Source of the DNA: Deltaproteobacteria bacterium
GTDB taxonomy: Bacteria > Desulfobacterota > Dissulfuribacteria > Dissulfuribacterales > S140-46
Direction of reading: 5' to 3'
NCBI GenBank assembly: GCA_015491585.1
Contig: WFVQ01000248.1
Coordinates: 1 to 22,788, forward strand
Length of the DNA stretch: 22,788 nucleotides
Every line of letters begins with the position of its first letter. Position 1 is the stretch's first letter. The translations under genes were made by a program, and so were the position numbers. This document shows positions 1 to 7,138 of the stretch, in pieces. The notes under the pieces were generated by a model. The model was not told where the DNA came from, did no database searches, and saw nothing but the letters and a program-made list of their open reading frames with translations.

Positions 1-249
1 GTCCTTCTTGTACTGCATCGTGTAGTCATTACCACCATAATGCACCGTCAACGTGGAAGAACCATTACCCTCCTCAGCCTTCACGTCCAACTTCTGCTTC
101 TTCTGGTCCCACTCAGCCTTCGTAATCACTATACCAGACGAATCAGAAGCGACCTTATCCCCCTTCTTGTCACCAGCCATTGCCGGAAGGTTGGCCACCA
201 ACACCAATGTGAGCACCAACAACCATAACCCCGTTACCTTTTGCCTCAT
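1..249 (-). CDS. Secreted protein of unknown function, N-terminal part (runs off the left edge)
   Basis: An open frame of 83 codons starts at ATG 249-247 and has no stop before the window edge, so the protein is C-terminally incomplete here. An AGGAGG-type ribosome binding site (CAGGAGGTGCC) sits just upstream of the ATG. The N-terminus (MRQKVTGLWLLVLTLVLVAN...AMAG) is a clear Sec signal peptide with probable cleavage after AMA. The mature part is Lys/Asp/Gly-rich, hydrophilic and beta-prone (KAEWDQKKQKLDVKAEE, then Gly/Ser-rich TLTVHYGGNDY), which resembles short beta-sandwich secreted modules. I do not recognise a family. Codon choice (many GGT, TCT, GCT, TTG) is more AT-rich than in the neighbours, which could mean high expression or recent acquisition. 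A perfect TTGACA box about 100 nt upstream may drive it. Confidence 0.75.
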   Translation of the reverse strand, partial: MRQKVTGLWLLVLTLVLVANLPAMAGDKKGDKVASDSSGIVITKAEWDQKKQKLDVKAEEGNGSSTLTVHYGGNDYTMQYKKD

Positions 250-324
250 AACGGCACCTCCTGAAAGCGCGGAAAATTGAACGACCTGGACACCGCTTGA
301 CGGCGTCCGTCCACGATTAGATGC

Positions 325-353
325 AAATTAATGCCATAAGGCGATTTTGTCAA
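325..353 (-). promoter_or_regulatory. Candidate sigma-70 promoter for the secreted-protein gene
   Basis: On the minus strand a perfect -35 TTGACA (353-348) is followed after 17 bp by TAATTT (330-325). ATTAAT, two bases earlier, is an alternative -10. The predicted transcript would have a leader of about 70 nt before the ATG at 249. The -35 is strong and the -10 is weak, so this is a candidate only. Confidence 0.4.
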
Positions 354-591
354 TATTGCGTCGATTATTTACTATAATGCCCCATATTCTACGACAAAAG
401 TCTATTTTTTAAAATTTTTACATGAAAGATGCCGCCTTTTTAAAACATGACAAAAATTGTCTCCGGCAAGAAAAATATTATTTCCACATGGTTAGCCTCA
501 AGGCGTTGTGCATGTCTCAAAATACGCTTAAAAAAATTTAGCATAAAAAAATAAAGGGTAGGCAACTCTTTAAGGCTAAAAATTGTAACCG

Positions 592-615
592 CCCTGCCAG
601 GAGAAAGTGGCAGGG
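592..615 (+). other. Perfect 8-bp hairpin upstream of yedF
   Basis: CCCTGCCA (592-599) and TGGCAGGG (608-615) are perfectly complementary around an 8-nt purine-rich loop (GGAGAAAG). No T-tract follows, so it is not a typical intrinsic terminator. It ends about 60 nt before the yedF start. It could be a dyad operator or an RNA structure in the leader. The function is unknown. Confidence 0.45.
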
Positions 616-676
616 AAGGGGGCGCTGTGGTAAAAATTACGCTATAGATAGATACTCCATGACAGGAGAAGACGGT

Positions 677-1270
677 ATGACAGCAAAGGCCGACTGCCGG
701 GGGATGGCCTGCCCCCAGCCGGTATTGAAGGCAAAGGAGCTTATCGAGGCCCATCCCGGAGAGATCGTGGAGGTGGTGGTGGACAACGAGGCAGCCAGGC
801 AAAACGTCTCGCGGTTCCTGGAGAGCCAGGGGTGGAGCGTCTCGGTGAGCGAAAAGGATGGTCTATTCACCTTAACCGCTGCGCCTGGACGGTGCTACCT
901 GTCGTTCCAGCAGGAAGCAGCCGCGCCACGTGACCATGACAAGGTCTTGGTCTTCATACCATCGTGCCGTCTGGGAGAGGGAGACGAAGGGCTTGGGGCC
1001 AAGCTCATAGCCAACTTCCTCGCCACCCTGAAGGAGATGGAGGGGCTGTGGAGGATAATACTGGTAAACTCCGGGGTCACCCTTGCGGCAGAGGGCTCGG
1101 AGACCGCCCCCATACTGGCCGACCTGGAGAAAAAGGGGGCAGAGATCCTGGTCTGCGGAACATGCCTGGAACACTACGGGCTCATGGGGAAGAGCGGCGC
1201 AGGAGCCACCACCAACATGCTCGACATCGTCACCTCTATGAGCCTGGCAACGAAAGTGGTCAGGATTTAA
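677..1270 (+). CDS. yedF: Sulfurtransferase-like selenium metabolism protein YedF
   Basis: The 197-residue protein has the two-domain YedF layout. An N-terminal TusA/SirA-like domain (about 3-70) carries the motif CRGMACPQP with the reactive Cys at residue 12. A C-terminal DsrE-like domain (about 88-197) contains LGEGDEGLG, VNSGV and CGTCLEHYGL (Cys160 and Cys163), ending with a TNMLDIV stretch typical of the family. YedF proteins are linked to selenium/sulfur relay by co-occurrence with selD; the exact reaction is not settled. I chose ATG 677 because AGGAG (664-668) lies 8 nt upstream. An in-frame ATG at 659 has no binding site. No selD or selenoprotein gene lies nearby. The 3' end overlaps the convergent folC by 11 bp. 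Confidence 0.9.
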   Translation: MTAKADCRGMACPQPVLKAKELIEAHPGEIVEVVVDNEAARQNVSRFLESQGWSVSVSEKDGLFTLTAAPGRCYLSFQQEAAAPRDHDKVLVFIPSCRLGEGDEGLGAKLIANFLATLKEMEGLWRIILVNSGVTLAAEGSETAPILADLEKKGAEILVCGTCLEHYGLMGKSGAGATTNMLDIVTSMSLATKVVRI

Positions 1271-2603
1271 TCCATCCACTGCATACGGACTTGGGCACGC
1301 CGCCCACCTCCGAAACCAGGAACTCCCTTACCGCGCCTGCCAGATAGAGAGAACCTGCCACCACAACCAGCTCCCCTGGAGAGGCGGCGCGGCATGCGGC
1401 CTCAACCGCCGCCCGCCAGTCACCCAGGAGCGCCACCCTGCCATCGCCATACCCAAGGGCCTTCCGCCACTGTTCCACGGTCACAGGGCTCCTGGGGCCG
1501 GGTGGTTCGGTGATCCATACCTGCGGAAACATGGGCGCCAAGCCCTGGAACATCCCTGCGAAATCCTTGCCTCCCCCTTCGTCGGAACATGCCCATACCA
1601 ACGCGGCAGGACGCATGCCGCCAGAGACCAGCCCACGGAGAAAGGTCTTCATCGCCTCCACGCCATGCGGGTTGTGGGCACCGTCCAGCAAGACGGTCTC
1701 TCCGCCTGGGAGCTGGAGCAGTTCACACCTGCACGGCCACTGCACCGACCGGCAACCAGCGGCCACGGCCTCATCAGGGACGGCGAGCCCAACCTCCTCC
1801 AGCGCCTCCACCGCGGCCAGGGCCAGGGCTCCATTCTTCACCTGGTGATCTCCCGGAAGATTCAGGCAGAGCCCCTCAAAACTCTTCCTCCGTCCGAAAA
1901 ACGAAAACCGGTGCCCGCCATCTCCTGGGACAGCGGAAAAATCCCTATCATATATATATAGGGGCGCATCGAGGGCCCCGGCCCTCTCCATGAGCACGAA
2001 GAGGGCCTCCGCCTCTTGCTCCGCACTCACAACTGGCCTGCCGGGCTTGATGATCCCCGCCTTCTCTCCGGCGATCTCCGCCAGGGTGCCCCCCAGGTAT
2101 GCCGTATGATCCATCGCAATGGGGGTTATGACCGACACCTCGGGCACGACGACGTTGGTGGCGTCTAGCCGCCCGCCGAGGCCGGTCTCTAACACCGCGA
2201 TATCAACCCCCTCCCCAGCGAACCACTTCATCGCTATGGCCGTGGTGTATTCGAAATAGCTCAACTCATAACCCAGCTCGATGAGCCGTTTTATCTCCAA
2301 GGCCTCCTGGGCGAAACACTCCCTTGGCATGGGACGTCCATCCACCAGAAACCGCTCGGTCACGGAACTGAGGTGGGGAGAGGTGTAGAGACCGGTCTTG
2401 TAACCAGCGCTGGAGAGTATGGCCGCGAGCAGAGAGGAGACTGACCCCTTGCCGTTTGTGCCGGCCACGTGGACCACCCTGTATGCGCGCTCCGGATGGC
2501 CCAACGCCTCCAGGATGGCCTCCATGCGCTCCAGGCCAAGCCTGAAGCCGTGGAACTGGAATCCGTCCAGGTAGGAGACCGCCTCTTCAAAACCCCACGC
2601 CAC
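1260..2603 (-). CDS. folC: Bifunctional folylpolyglutamate synthase / dihydrofolate synthase
   Basis: FolC adds glutamate to dihydropteroate and to reduced folates in the cytoplasm using ATP. The 447-residue protein has the usual family length. It has the Mur-ligase-type P-loop GTNGKGS at residues 48-54, the TSPHL motif at about 74-78, GLGGRLDATN, MDHTAYLG, and the C-terminal DGAHNPHG motif. The start is GTG at 2603. GGAGG lies about 7 nt upstream, inside the last codons of uppP, and the two genes are separated by only 4 nt, so they are very likely co-transcribed and possibly translationally coupled. The 3' end overlaps the convergent yedF by 11 bp, with no visible terminator between them. 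Confidence 0.95.
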   Translation of the reverse strand: MAWGFEEAVSYLDGFQFHGFRLGLERMEAILEALGHPERAYRVVHVAGTNGKGSVSSLLAAILSSAGYKTGLYTSPHLSSVTERFLVDGRPMPRECFAQEALEIKRLIELGYELSYFEYTTAIAMKWFAGEGVDIAVLETGLGGRLDATNVVVPEVSVITPIAMDHTAYLGGTLAEIAGEKAGIIKPGRPVVSAEQEAEALFVLMERAGALDAPLYIYDRDFSAVPGDGGHRFSFFGRRKSFEGLCLNLPGDHQVKNGALALAAVEALEEVGLAVPDEAVAAGCRSVQWPCRCELLQLPGGETVLLDGAHNPHGVEAMKTFLRGLVSGGMRPAALVWACSDEGGGKDFAGMFQGLAPMFPQVWITEPPGPRSPVTVEQWRKALGYGDGRVALLGDWRAAVEAACRAASPGELVVVAGSLYLAGAVREFLVSEVGGVPKSVCSGWIKS

Positions 2604-2607
2604 ACCG

Positions 2608-3402
2608 TCACCTCCAGACCAGGATGGAGGCCACTGCAGCGGCCAAAACCAGCCGATATATCACGAAAGGATAGAGCGAGTGACGCCTCAAAAAGGAGAT
2701 GAACAGGGAAATGACCAGGTAGCCGCTCAACGAGGAGGCCAGGAATCCAGCGGCATATGCCCCTGGAGTCACGCCCCCTGCGCCGGCTTCCATGACCTTA
2801 AGCCCCTCAAGCAGCCCTGCCCCAGCTATGACCGGCGCAGACAGGAGAAACGAGAAGCGCGCCGCGGCCTGGCGCCCCAATCCTGCAAAAAGGCCGGCTG
2901 CAATGGTGATACCGCTCCTGGAGACCCCGGGAACCAGGGCCAGCGCCTGGGCTGCGCCTATTGCGACCGCGTCCTTGAGCGTCATGGAGCCCAGTTCCCT
3001 GGAGTGCGCCGCCCTCCACTCCGCCAGGGCAATGACCAGGGCCACGGCGGAGAGGGTGGCCACCACCACCCACGGCGACCTCAACACCGACTCCACCTGG
3101 TCCTCGAACATGAAACCCGCTGCTCCAGCCGGAACAGTGCCCACCAGCAACAACACGGCCTGCCTGCGGCCTCCGCCCCTGCCCCCAGGCAGCATGGCCC
3201 CTGCCATAGAGAGCCACTCCTTCCTGAAATATACCAATACCGCCAGCAGCGTCCCCATGTGGAGGGCCACATCGAAGGAGAGAGGCGTGCCCTCGAGGCC
3301 GAAAAGGTGTTCCGCTATGACGAGGTGGCCGGAGCTCGATACCGGCAGAAACTCCGTTACCCCCTGAAGTATTCCCAGCACAACAGCCGAAATCAGGTCC
3401 AT
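2608..3402 (-). CDS. uppP: Undecaprenyl-diphosphatase (BacA/UppP family)
   Basis: UppP is a membrane enzyme that dephosphorylates undecaprenyl diphosphate to recycle the lipid carrier for peptidoglycan and other wall polymers. It often confers bacitracin tolerance. The 264-residue protein shows the first signature QGVTEFLPVSSSGHL at residues 13-27 and the second signature PGVSRSG, and has several hydrophobic membrane helices. The start ATG at 3402-3400 is preceded by GGGAG at a suitable distance. folC begins 4 nt after its stop. Upstream lies the divergent promoter region shared with the DUF4139-cytochrome operon. Confidence 0.95.
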   Translation of the reverse strand: MDLISAVVLGILQGVTEFLPVSSSGHLVIAEHLFGLEGTPLSFDVALHMGTLLAVLVYFRKEWLSMAGAMLPGGRGGGRRQAVLLLVGTVPAGAAGFMFEDQVESVLRSPWVVVATLSAVALVIALAEWRAAHSRELGSMTLKDAVAIGAAQALALVPGVSRSGITIAAGLFAGLGRQAAARFSFLLSAPVIAGAGLLEGLKVMEAGAGGVTPGAYAAGFLASSLSGYLVISLFISFLRRHSLYPFVIYRLVLAAAVASILVWR

Positions 3403-3435
3403 GCCCTTGTCTCCCTTTGCATTCTGGACCTGCCG

Positions 3436-3465
3436 TGGACAAACCGCAGGCCCTCCAGTTATAAT
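3436..3465 (+). promoter_or_regulatory. Sigma-70 promoter of the DUF4139-cytochrome operon
   Basis: TGGACA (3436-3441, five of six matches to TTGACA) and a perfect TATAAT (3460-3465) are separated by 18 bp. They lie 60 nt upstream of the first ATG of the operon, inside the divergent region. This is the best-looking promoter in the window. Confidence 0.6.
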
Positions 3466-3524
3466 CGGAGCGTGCCCCCAAGGCCACCCTCAAATGTAAC
3501 CCCGCTTACCAGGAGGTATCTCCC

Positions 3525-5003
3525 ATGTATAGTGTCCTATTAGCCATACTCTTCCTGCTCTCGCCGGCCATGTCCCAGGCAGGAGCCCACGGAATCGAAC
3601 TCGTGCCGTCGGCGCTGCAGATCTATCCCAACGCCGCCCTGCTCGTGGAGACGGGCAAGGCTGAATGGACCGGCACTGGAACCCCGTTCTCCTTCTCCCT
3701 TCCAGGATCGGTTGCGGCCTCCAACGTAGAAGTCACGGTATCGCCCCAGTCATGCCGCATCGAGGCCTTCTCCAAGACCGGAGAGGGCAAGGCCGACGAA
3801 CAGGAACTCTCCAGGCGGCTGGAGGAGCTTGAAAAGAAGAGAAAAGAATTGACCAACCGCCTCGAAGGCACCATGCAGCAGGTGGAGCTGCTCAAATCGC
3901 TCCCCCTTCCCGAGCCCATAGCAGGAACCGACGAGGTGGCCAAGCTCATGGAGCTCATGGGCAGGCGCATCCCGGCATTGCTCGACCAATCCGATGCCAT
4001 CGGCCAGAAGATTCAGGCAGTGGACCGTGAGATCAAGGCCATAAAGGAGAAGATGGCCTCGTCACAGGAGTCCCGCTTCGAGATCGGCCTGGAGTGCACG
4101 GCCAGGGAAAAGTTCATCCTTGAGGTCAGATATCCGATTTCCCTGCAGAAACGGGAATTCACCTACAAGATAAAGGGCGACACATCAGAAAAGAGAATCA
4201 CCATCACCGGGGCCCTCCTGCTCAAACAGGCGACTGGAAGAGACTGGGGTCCCATCGAGATAGACTACTTCACAGCACCCAAGAACCAGGCGGTATCGCC
4301 TCCCCCCTTCAGGCCAGACTACCTCACAACCTCTTCCCGCGAAGACAAAGGTGAAGCCCTCTTTATGATGGCGGCTGCTCCTGCGCCAGCCAGAACGCGG
4401 GCCAAGCAGGCCAGGAGGGTCGAGGCCTTCTCCAGGGACGTGTACCGGGCCGAGGAGATCTCCATCCCTGCCGGCAGGGAGATCCCGGTGGAGCTCTTCT
4501 CGTACTCCATGAAGGACGACTTCAAGGTGGAGATAGACGGATACGCCACTGCTACGCCCTTCCTTTCGGCCACGGTCAAACCGCCGCAATACCTGCCTCC
4601 GGCCTCTGCAAGGCTCTTCCTGGACTCCTCTGCAGTGGGATTCGTCTGGTTTGAACCCGCTCCCAAGGGGCAGGAAAGAAAGATCTATTTCGGAGAGGAC
4701 ACCAGGATCAAGGTGGCCAAGAAGGTGGAGAAGCTGTTCACGAAGCGCCCCTTCCTGGGAAGCCGGATCACCCAGATCAAGGAGTGGCGCTACGATATCG
4801 AGAACCTCCACTCCACTCCCATGAGGGTGGTGCTGGTGGAACGCACCCCCCTTAGTTCCGACGACGACATCGAGGTGAAGGCATGGGGCCAACCCAAGTG
4901 GACGCGCCAGGCCAAGAACGGCAAGACCGAATGGGAGTTTTCGCTGAGCCCAGGCGCTAAACGCACCATCCTCTTCGGTACAGAGGTCAAGAGACCGGAA
5001 TAG
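3525..5003 (+). CDS. DUF4139 domain protein (mucoidy inhibitor MuiA-like), secreted
   Basis: The 492-residue protein starts with a signal peptide (about 1-20, ending SQAGA). A DUF4140-like N-terminal segment (about 25-85) is followed by a charged coiled coil (about 92-178) and then a long beta-rich DUF4139 region (about 200-490). The architecture matches the MuiA-like family, whose biochemical role is unknown and which is often envelope-associated. Ala/Pro-rich residues near 285-300 form a probable flexible loop, as is common between the two halves of this family. The start ATG 3525 is preceded by GGAGG with good spacing. It is the first gene of an operon. The cytochrome gene starts 2 nt after the stop codon, so both products probably act outside the cytoplasmic membrane. 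Confidence 0.85.
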   Translation: MYSVLLAILFLLSPAMSQAGAHGIELVPSALQIYPNAALLVETGKAEWTGTGTPFSFSLPGSVAASNVEVTVSPQSCRIEAFSKTGEGKADEQELSRRLEELEKKRKELTNRLEGTMQQVELLKSLPLPEPIAGTDEVAKLMELMGRRIPALLDQSDAIGQKIQAVDREIKAIKEKMASSQESRFEIGLECTAREKFILEVRYPISLQKREFTYKIKGDTSEKRITITGALLLKQATGRDWGPIEIDYFTAPKNQAVSPPPFRPDYLTTSSREDKGEALFMMAAAPAPARTRAKQARRVEAFSRDVYRAEEISIPAGREIPVELFSYSMKDDFKVEIDGYATATPFLSATVKPPQYLPPASARLFLDSSAVGFVWFEPAPKGQERKIYFGEDTRIKVAKKVEKLFTKRPFLGSRITQIKEWRYDIENLHSTPMRVVLVERTPLSSDDDIEVKAWGQPKWTRQAKNGKTEWEFSLSPGAKRTILFGTEVKRPE

Positions 5004-5004
5004 G

Positions 5005-6339
5005 ATGCCCAGGCACCTCGTTCCACTCCTGGCAGCAGTGGCGATGCTGGCCGCCTGCTCTCCGCCCTTTGCAGACAGTCCGCTTATAGAGCGGGGCTGC
5101 GGGACCTGCCACGCCATCAAGCCAGACGGCGGCCACGACTTCGGATGCACTGCCTGCCACCAGGGAGACGGCAACGCCAGCTCCCTTCCCTCGGCCCACC
5201 GGAACCTGGTTAAACGGCCTGGCCATCCGGCCAACATGGCCGCCACATGCGGCAAGTGCCACCCAAAGGAGGTGAAGGCCGCCGAAGACGACCCCCACTT
5301 CACCCTCGAGGACGAGATCGGGGCCATATGGAGGGCATTCTTCGACTCTCCTCCTCCCACGCTGGAACAACTGGCCTCGCCTCCCTGGAAGCCTGGATCC
5401 AGGGAGGCCATCGTGGGCGACTTGATGGCCCGCCGCTGCCTCAGGTGCCATCCATACTGGCAGGGCGACTCCTACGAGATGACCCTCCACAATACCGGAT
5501 GCGCCACGTGCCACACCTCGCCCCAGCCAGAGGGGCCGGATTCGCACAAGTTCACCGCAAAGGTAGGAGACGCCATGTGCCTCTCTTGCCACCGCTCCTC
5601 GTTCGTCGGGTGGGACTACTACGGGTTTGCAGAGGCGGACACCGTGCCCGACTTCGACGCCCCCCTCTACAAGGGGCGCCACCTCCCACGCCCCTTCGGC
5701 ACGCTCTGGCACGAGATGACTCCAGACGTCCACCTGAAGGCGGGATTCGCCTGCACGGACTGCCACCAAGGAGGGCCTTGCACCCCGAAGGGCACCCTGT
5801 TGTGCACCGCATGCCATGTGGGAGAAGGGGTCTCCTATCCCATGAACCTGGACCGTCCAGGCCACCGCCCCGGAGACATGGAACTGGTGGATTGCCAAGT
5901 CTGCCATGCGGTTTGGCAGCCCCTGGATCTCGGACAGGAGCTGGTGCTTCCCCAGGAGCCGGACTACGAGGAGTGGTTCGCCATTGCGGAGCAGGGAAGC
6001 TCAGAGGTCGAACAGACCGTCTTCTCCATGCTGGCCCGCCCCTATGAAATGTGGGGAGAGGGGTCGATGGTCAACAAGTTCTCTGGGAAGGAGAAGCCGG
6101 GTATATGGTTCCGCCTGCTTGGCGAAAGGAGGTACTGGCCAGTAAGGTTCCAGGAGCTCCAAGGAAGGCTGGTGGTGGTGCGGCCCATCCTGGACATCTG
6201 TGTCTCGGCCGGAGATGGAGAGAGGTTCTGCGCCAGGAAGGAAAGCCGGTGGCTACAATACAGGCCCCACACGGTGGGCCCGGCCGACCGCTTCAGGAGC
6301 ACCGCCGTGGAGCGCTGGCTCAGGGAAAGAGGCAGGTAA
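5005..6339 (+). CDS. Nine-heme c-type cytochrome lipoprotein
   Basis: The 444-residue protein has a lipoprotein signal with lipobox LAAC and lipidation Cys18. Nine CxxCH heme-binding motifs start at residues 32, 48, 82, 145, 166, 192, 250, 267 and 297, so it should bind nine c-type hemes and act in periplasmic or outer-membrane electron transfer. The last roughly 140 residues (about 305-444) carry no heme motif and resemble no domain I recognise; Cys399 and Cys409 there could pair. Extra His residues between motifs could serve as distal ligands. The start codon follows the previous stop by one base and has only a weak GGAATAGG binding site, which suggests translational coupling. Its stop overlaps the next ATG (TAATG). 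The redox partner and substrate cannot be named from sequence. Confidence 0.9.
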   Translation: MPRHLVPLLAAVAMLAACSPPFADSPLIERGCGTCHAIKPDGGHDFGCTACHQGDGNASSLPSAHRNLVKRPGHPANMAATCGKCHPKEVKAAEDDPHFTLEDEIGAIWRAFFDSPPPTLEQLASPPWKPGSREAIVGDLMARRCLRCHPYWQGDSYEMTLHNTGCATCHTSPQPEGPDSHKFTAKVGDAMCLSCHRSSFVGWDYYGFAEADTVPDFDAPLYKGRHLPRPFGTLWHEMTPDVHLKAGFACTDCHQGGPCTPKGTLLCTACHVGEGVSYPMNLDRPGHRPGDMELVDCQVCHAVWQPLDLGQELVLPQEPDYEEWFAIAEQGSSEVEQTVFSMLARPYEMWGEGSMVNKFSGKEKPGIWFRLLGERRYWPVRFQELQGRLVVVRPILDICVSAGDGERFCARKESRWLQYRPHTVGPADRFRSTAVERWLRERGR

Positions 6340-7073
6340 TGGCTAAGATCGTATGTCAAGAATGTATTGCCCGATGCTGCGAGGCAGTGAAGAGGCTGCC
6401 CTATCTCGGCGAGACCGACAACCGGCTCTTTGCCACCCTCCTGCTCGGAGCAGTGGGTGACTGCGAAGAGTTTTCCTCCCAGCGGCCCCGCCGGCCCTTC
6501 GTCATGGAGTGGATCATCCCCGGCGAGGCCTCTTCGTGCCCGGCCTTCGGCACCGACCTGCTCTGTTCGATCCATCCCTACCGCCCCCTGGCCTGCCGGC
6601 GCTTCCCGCTGACCAGCGGAGGGGATTACCACCCCTTCTGCCCCCATCCCGGAGAGATCGGGGGAGAACCCCACCTGGCCGTGGAATACGAGAAGAGGCT
6701 CCCGGCCCTGGATGCCCACCTGCTGAACCTCATGTCCGCCAAAGGGGAAGAGGCCGCAGCGGCCTTCATCGGTGAAGAATCCCTGTCAAGGGCTCCGGTA
6801 CTATACAACGGCTACTTCCTGGCCTCGCTCCTGCTCGCAGGGGCCGATCCCCACGCCGCTATCGCAGGGCAGCGGACGGTGATCGAACGCTATGCAGCGG
6901 CAGGCATGGACCGGATCACCTTCCTGATTCCTGACACAGAACTCGCGATGCCCGCAGAGACTGAGGGGCTCCTGGCCAACCTTGACTGGCTGGAAGCGAG
7001 GATATCAAACTGGAACATGGCCGGAGAGCTGCGCGGCTCCATGAAACGCGCCCTGGGCATCGAGCTGGGATGA
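6339..7073 (+). CDS. YkgJ-family cysteine-cluster protein (putative metal-binding)
   Basis: The 244-residue protein has the two-part YkgJ (UPF0153) cysteine signature. The first part is CQECIARCC (Cys6, 9, 13, 14). The second is CPAF...CSIHPYRPLACRRFP (Cys67, 76, 86), with an additional Cys101. The family is thought to bind Zn or an Fe-S cluster and its role is unknown. The remaining part (about 110-244) is alpha-helical and unrecognised. I chose ATG 6339 because it overlaps the cytochrome stop as TAATG. The open frame continues 96 codons upstream inside the cytochrome gene, but those codons are an out-of-phase reading of it. Coupling to a multiheme cytochrome suggests a role in maturation, metal handling or electron transfer, which is inference. 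No signal peptide is visible, so it is likely cytoplasmic. Confidence 0.85.
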   Translation: MAKIVCQECIARCCEAVKRLPYLGETDNRLFATLLLGAVGDCEEFSSQRPRRPFVMEWIIPGEASSCPAFGTDLLCSIHPYRPLACRRFPLTSGGDYHPFCPHPGEIGGEPHLAVEYEKRLPALDAHLLNLMSAKGEEAAAAFIGEESLSRAPVLYNGYFLASLLLAGADPHAAIAGQRTVIERYAAAGMDRITFLIPDTELAMPAETEGLLANLDWLEARISNWNMAGELRGSMKRALGIELG

Positions 7074-7138
7074 CAGGCCCGCGTAAAGGGTGTATTCTTG
7101 ACCATTCCATCACTACGCACAGCCAGAGGGACCACGCC

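Larger units (their letters stand above)
250..676. other. AT-rich divergent intergenic region
   Basis: This 427-bp stretch separates the leftward secreted-protein gene from yedF and is visibly more AT-rich than the rest of the window (for example TTTTTTAAAATTTTTA near 403-419 and a long A-tract near 530). I see no convincing coding frame with a ribosome binding site on either strand. It holds the candidate minus-strand promoter, a plus-strand TATAAT at 373-378 without a well-spaced -35, a small GACAA-AAA-TTGTC palindrome (449-461), and the hairpin at 592-615. A small RNA or regulatory region is possible but not shown. Confidence 0.5.

Noticed and set aside
449..461. Palindrome GACAA-AAA-TTGTC in the AT-rich intergenic region
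   Set aside because: It is too short and AT-rich to separate from chance, with no second copy seen.
608..623. Sigma-54-like TGGCA near the yedF leader
   Set aside because: The GC dinucleotide is not at the required 10-bp distance from the GG, so the -24/-12 pattern is not met.
677..1270. Possible selenocysteine codon in or near yedF
   Set aside because: The yedF frame has no internal TGA and ends in TAA, and no TGA extension of a redox protein is apparent in the window.
2680..3543. Plus-strand open frame opposite uppP, reaching into the start of the next gene
   Set aside because: uppP motifs on the minus strand are unmistakable, and the plus-strand frame has low-complexity composition and no start signal.
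4185..5907. Long minus-strand open frames opposite the DUF4139 and cytochrome genes (4185-5411 and 4987-5907)
   Set aside because: They lack ribosome binding sites and recognisable domains, and they run antisense to well-supported genes. In GC-rich DNA such frames arise by chance.
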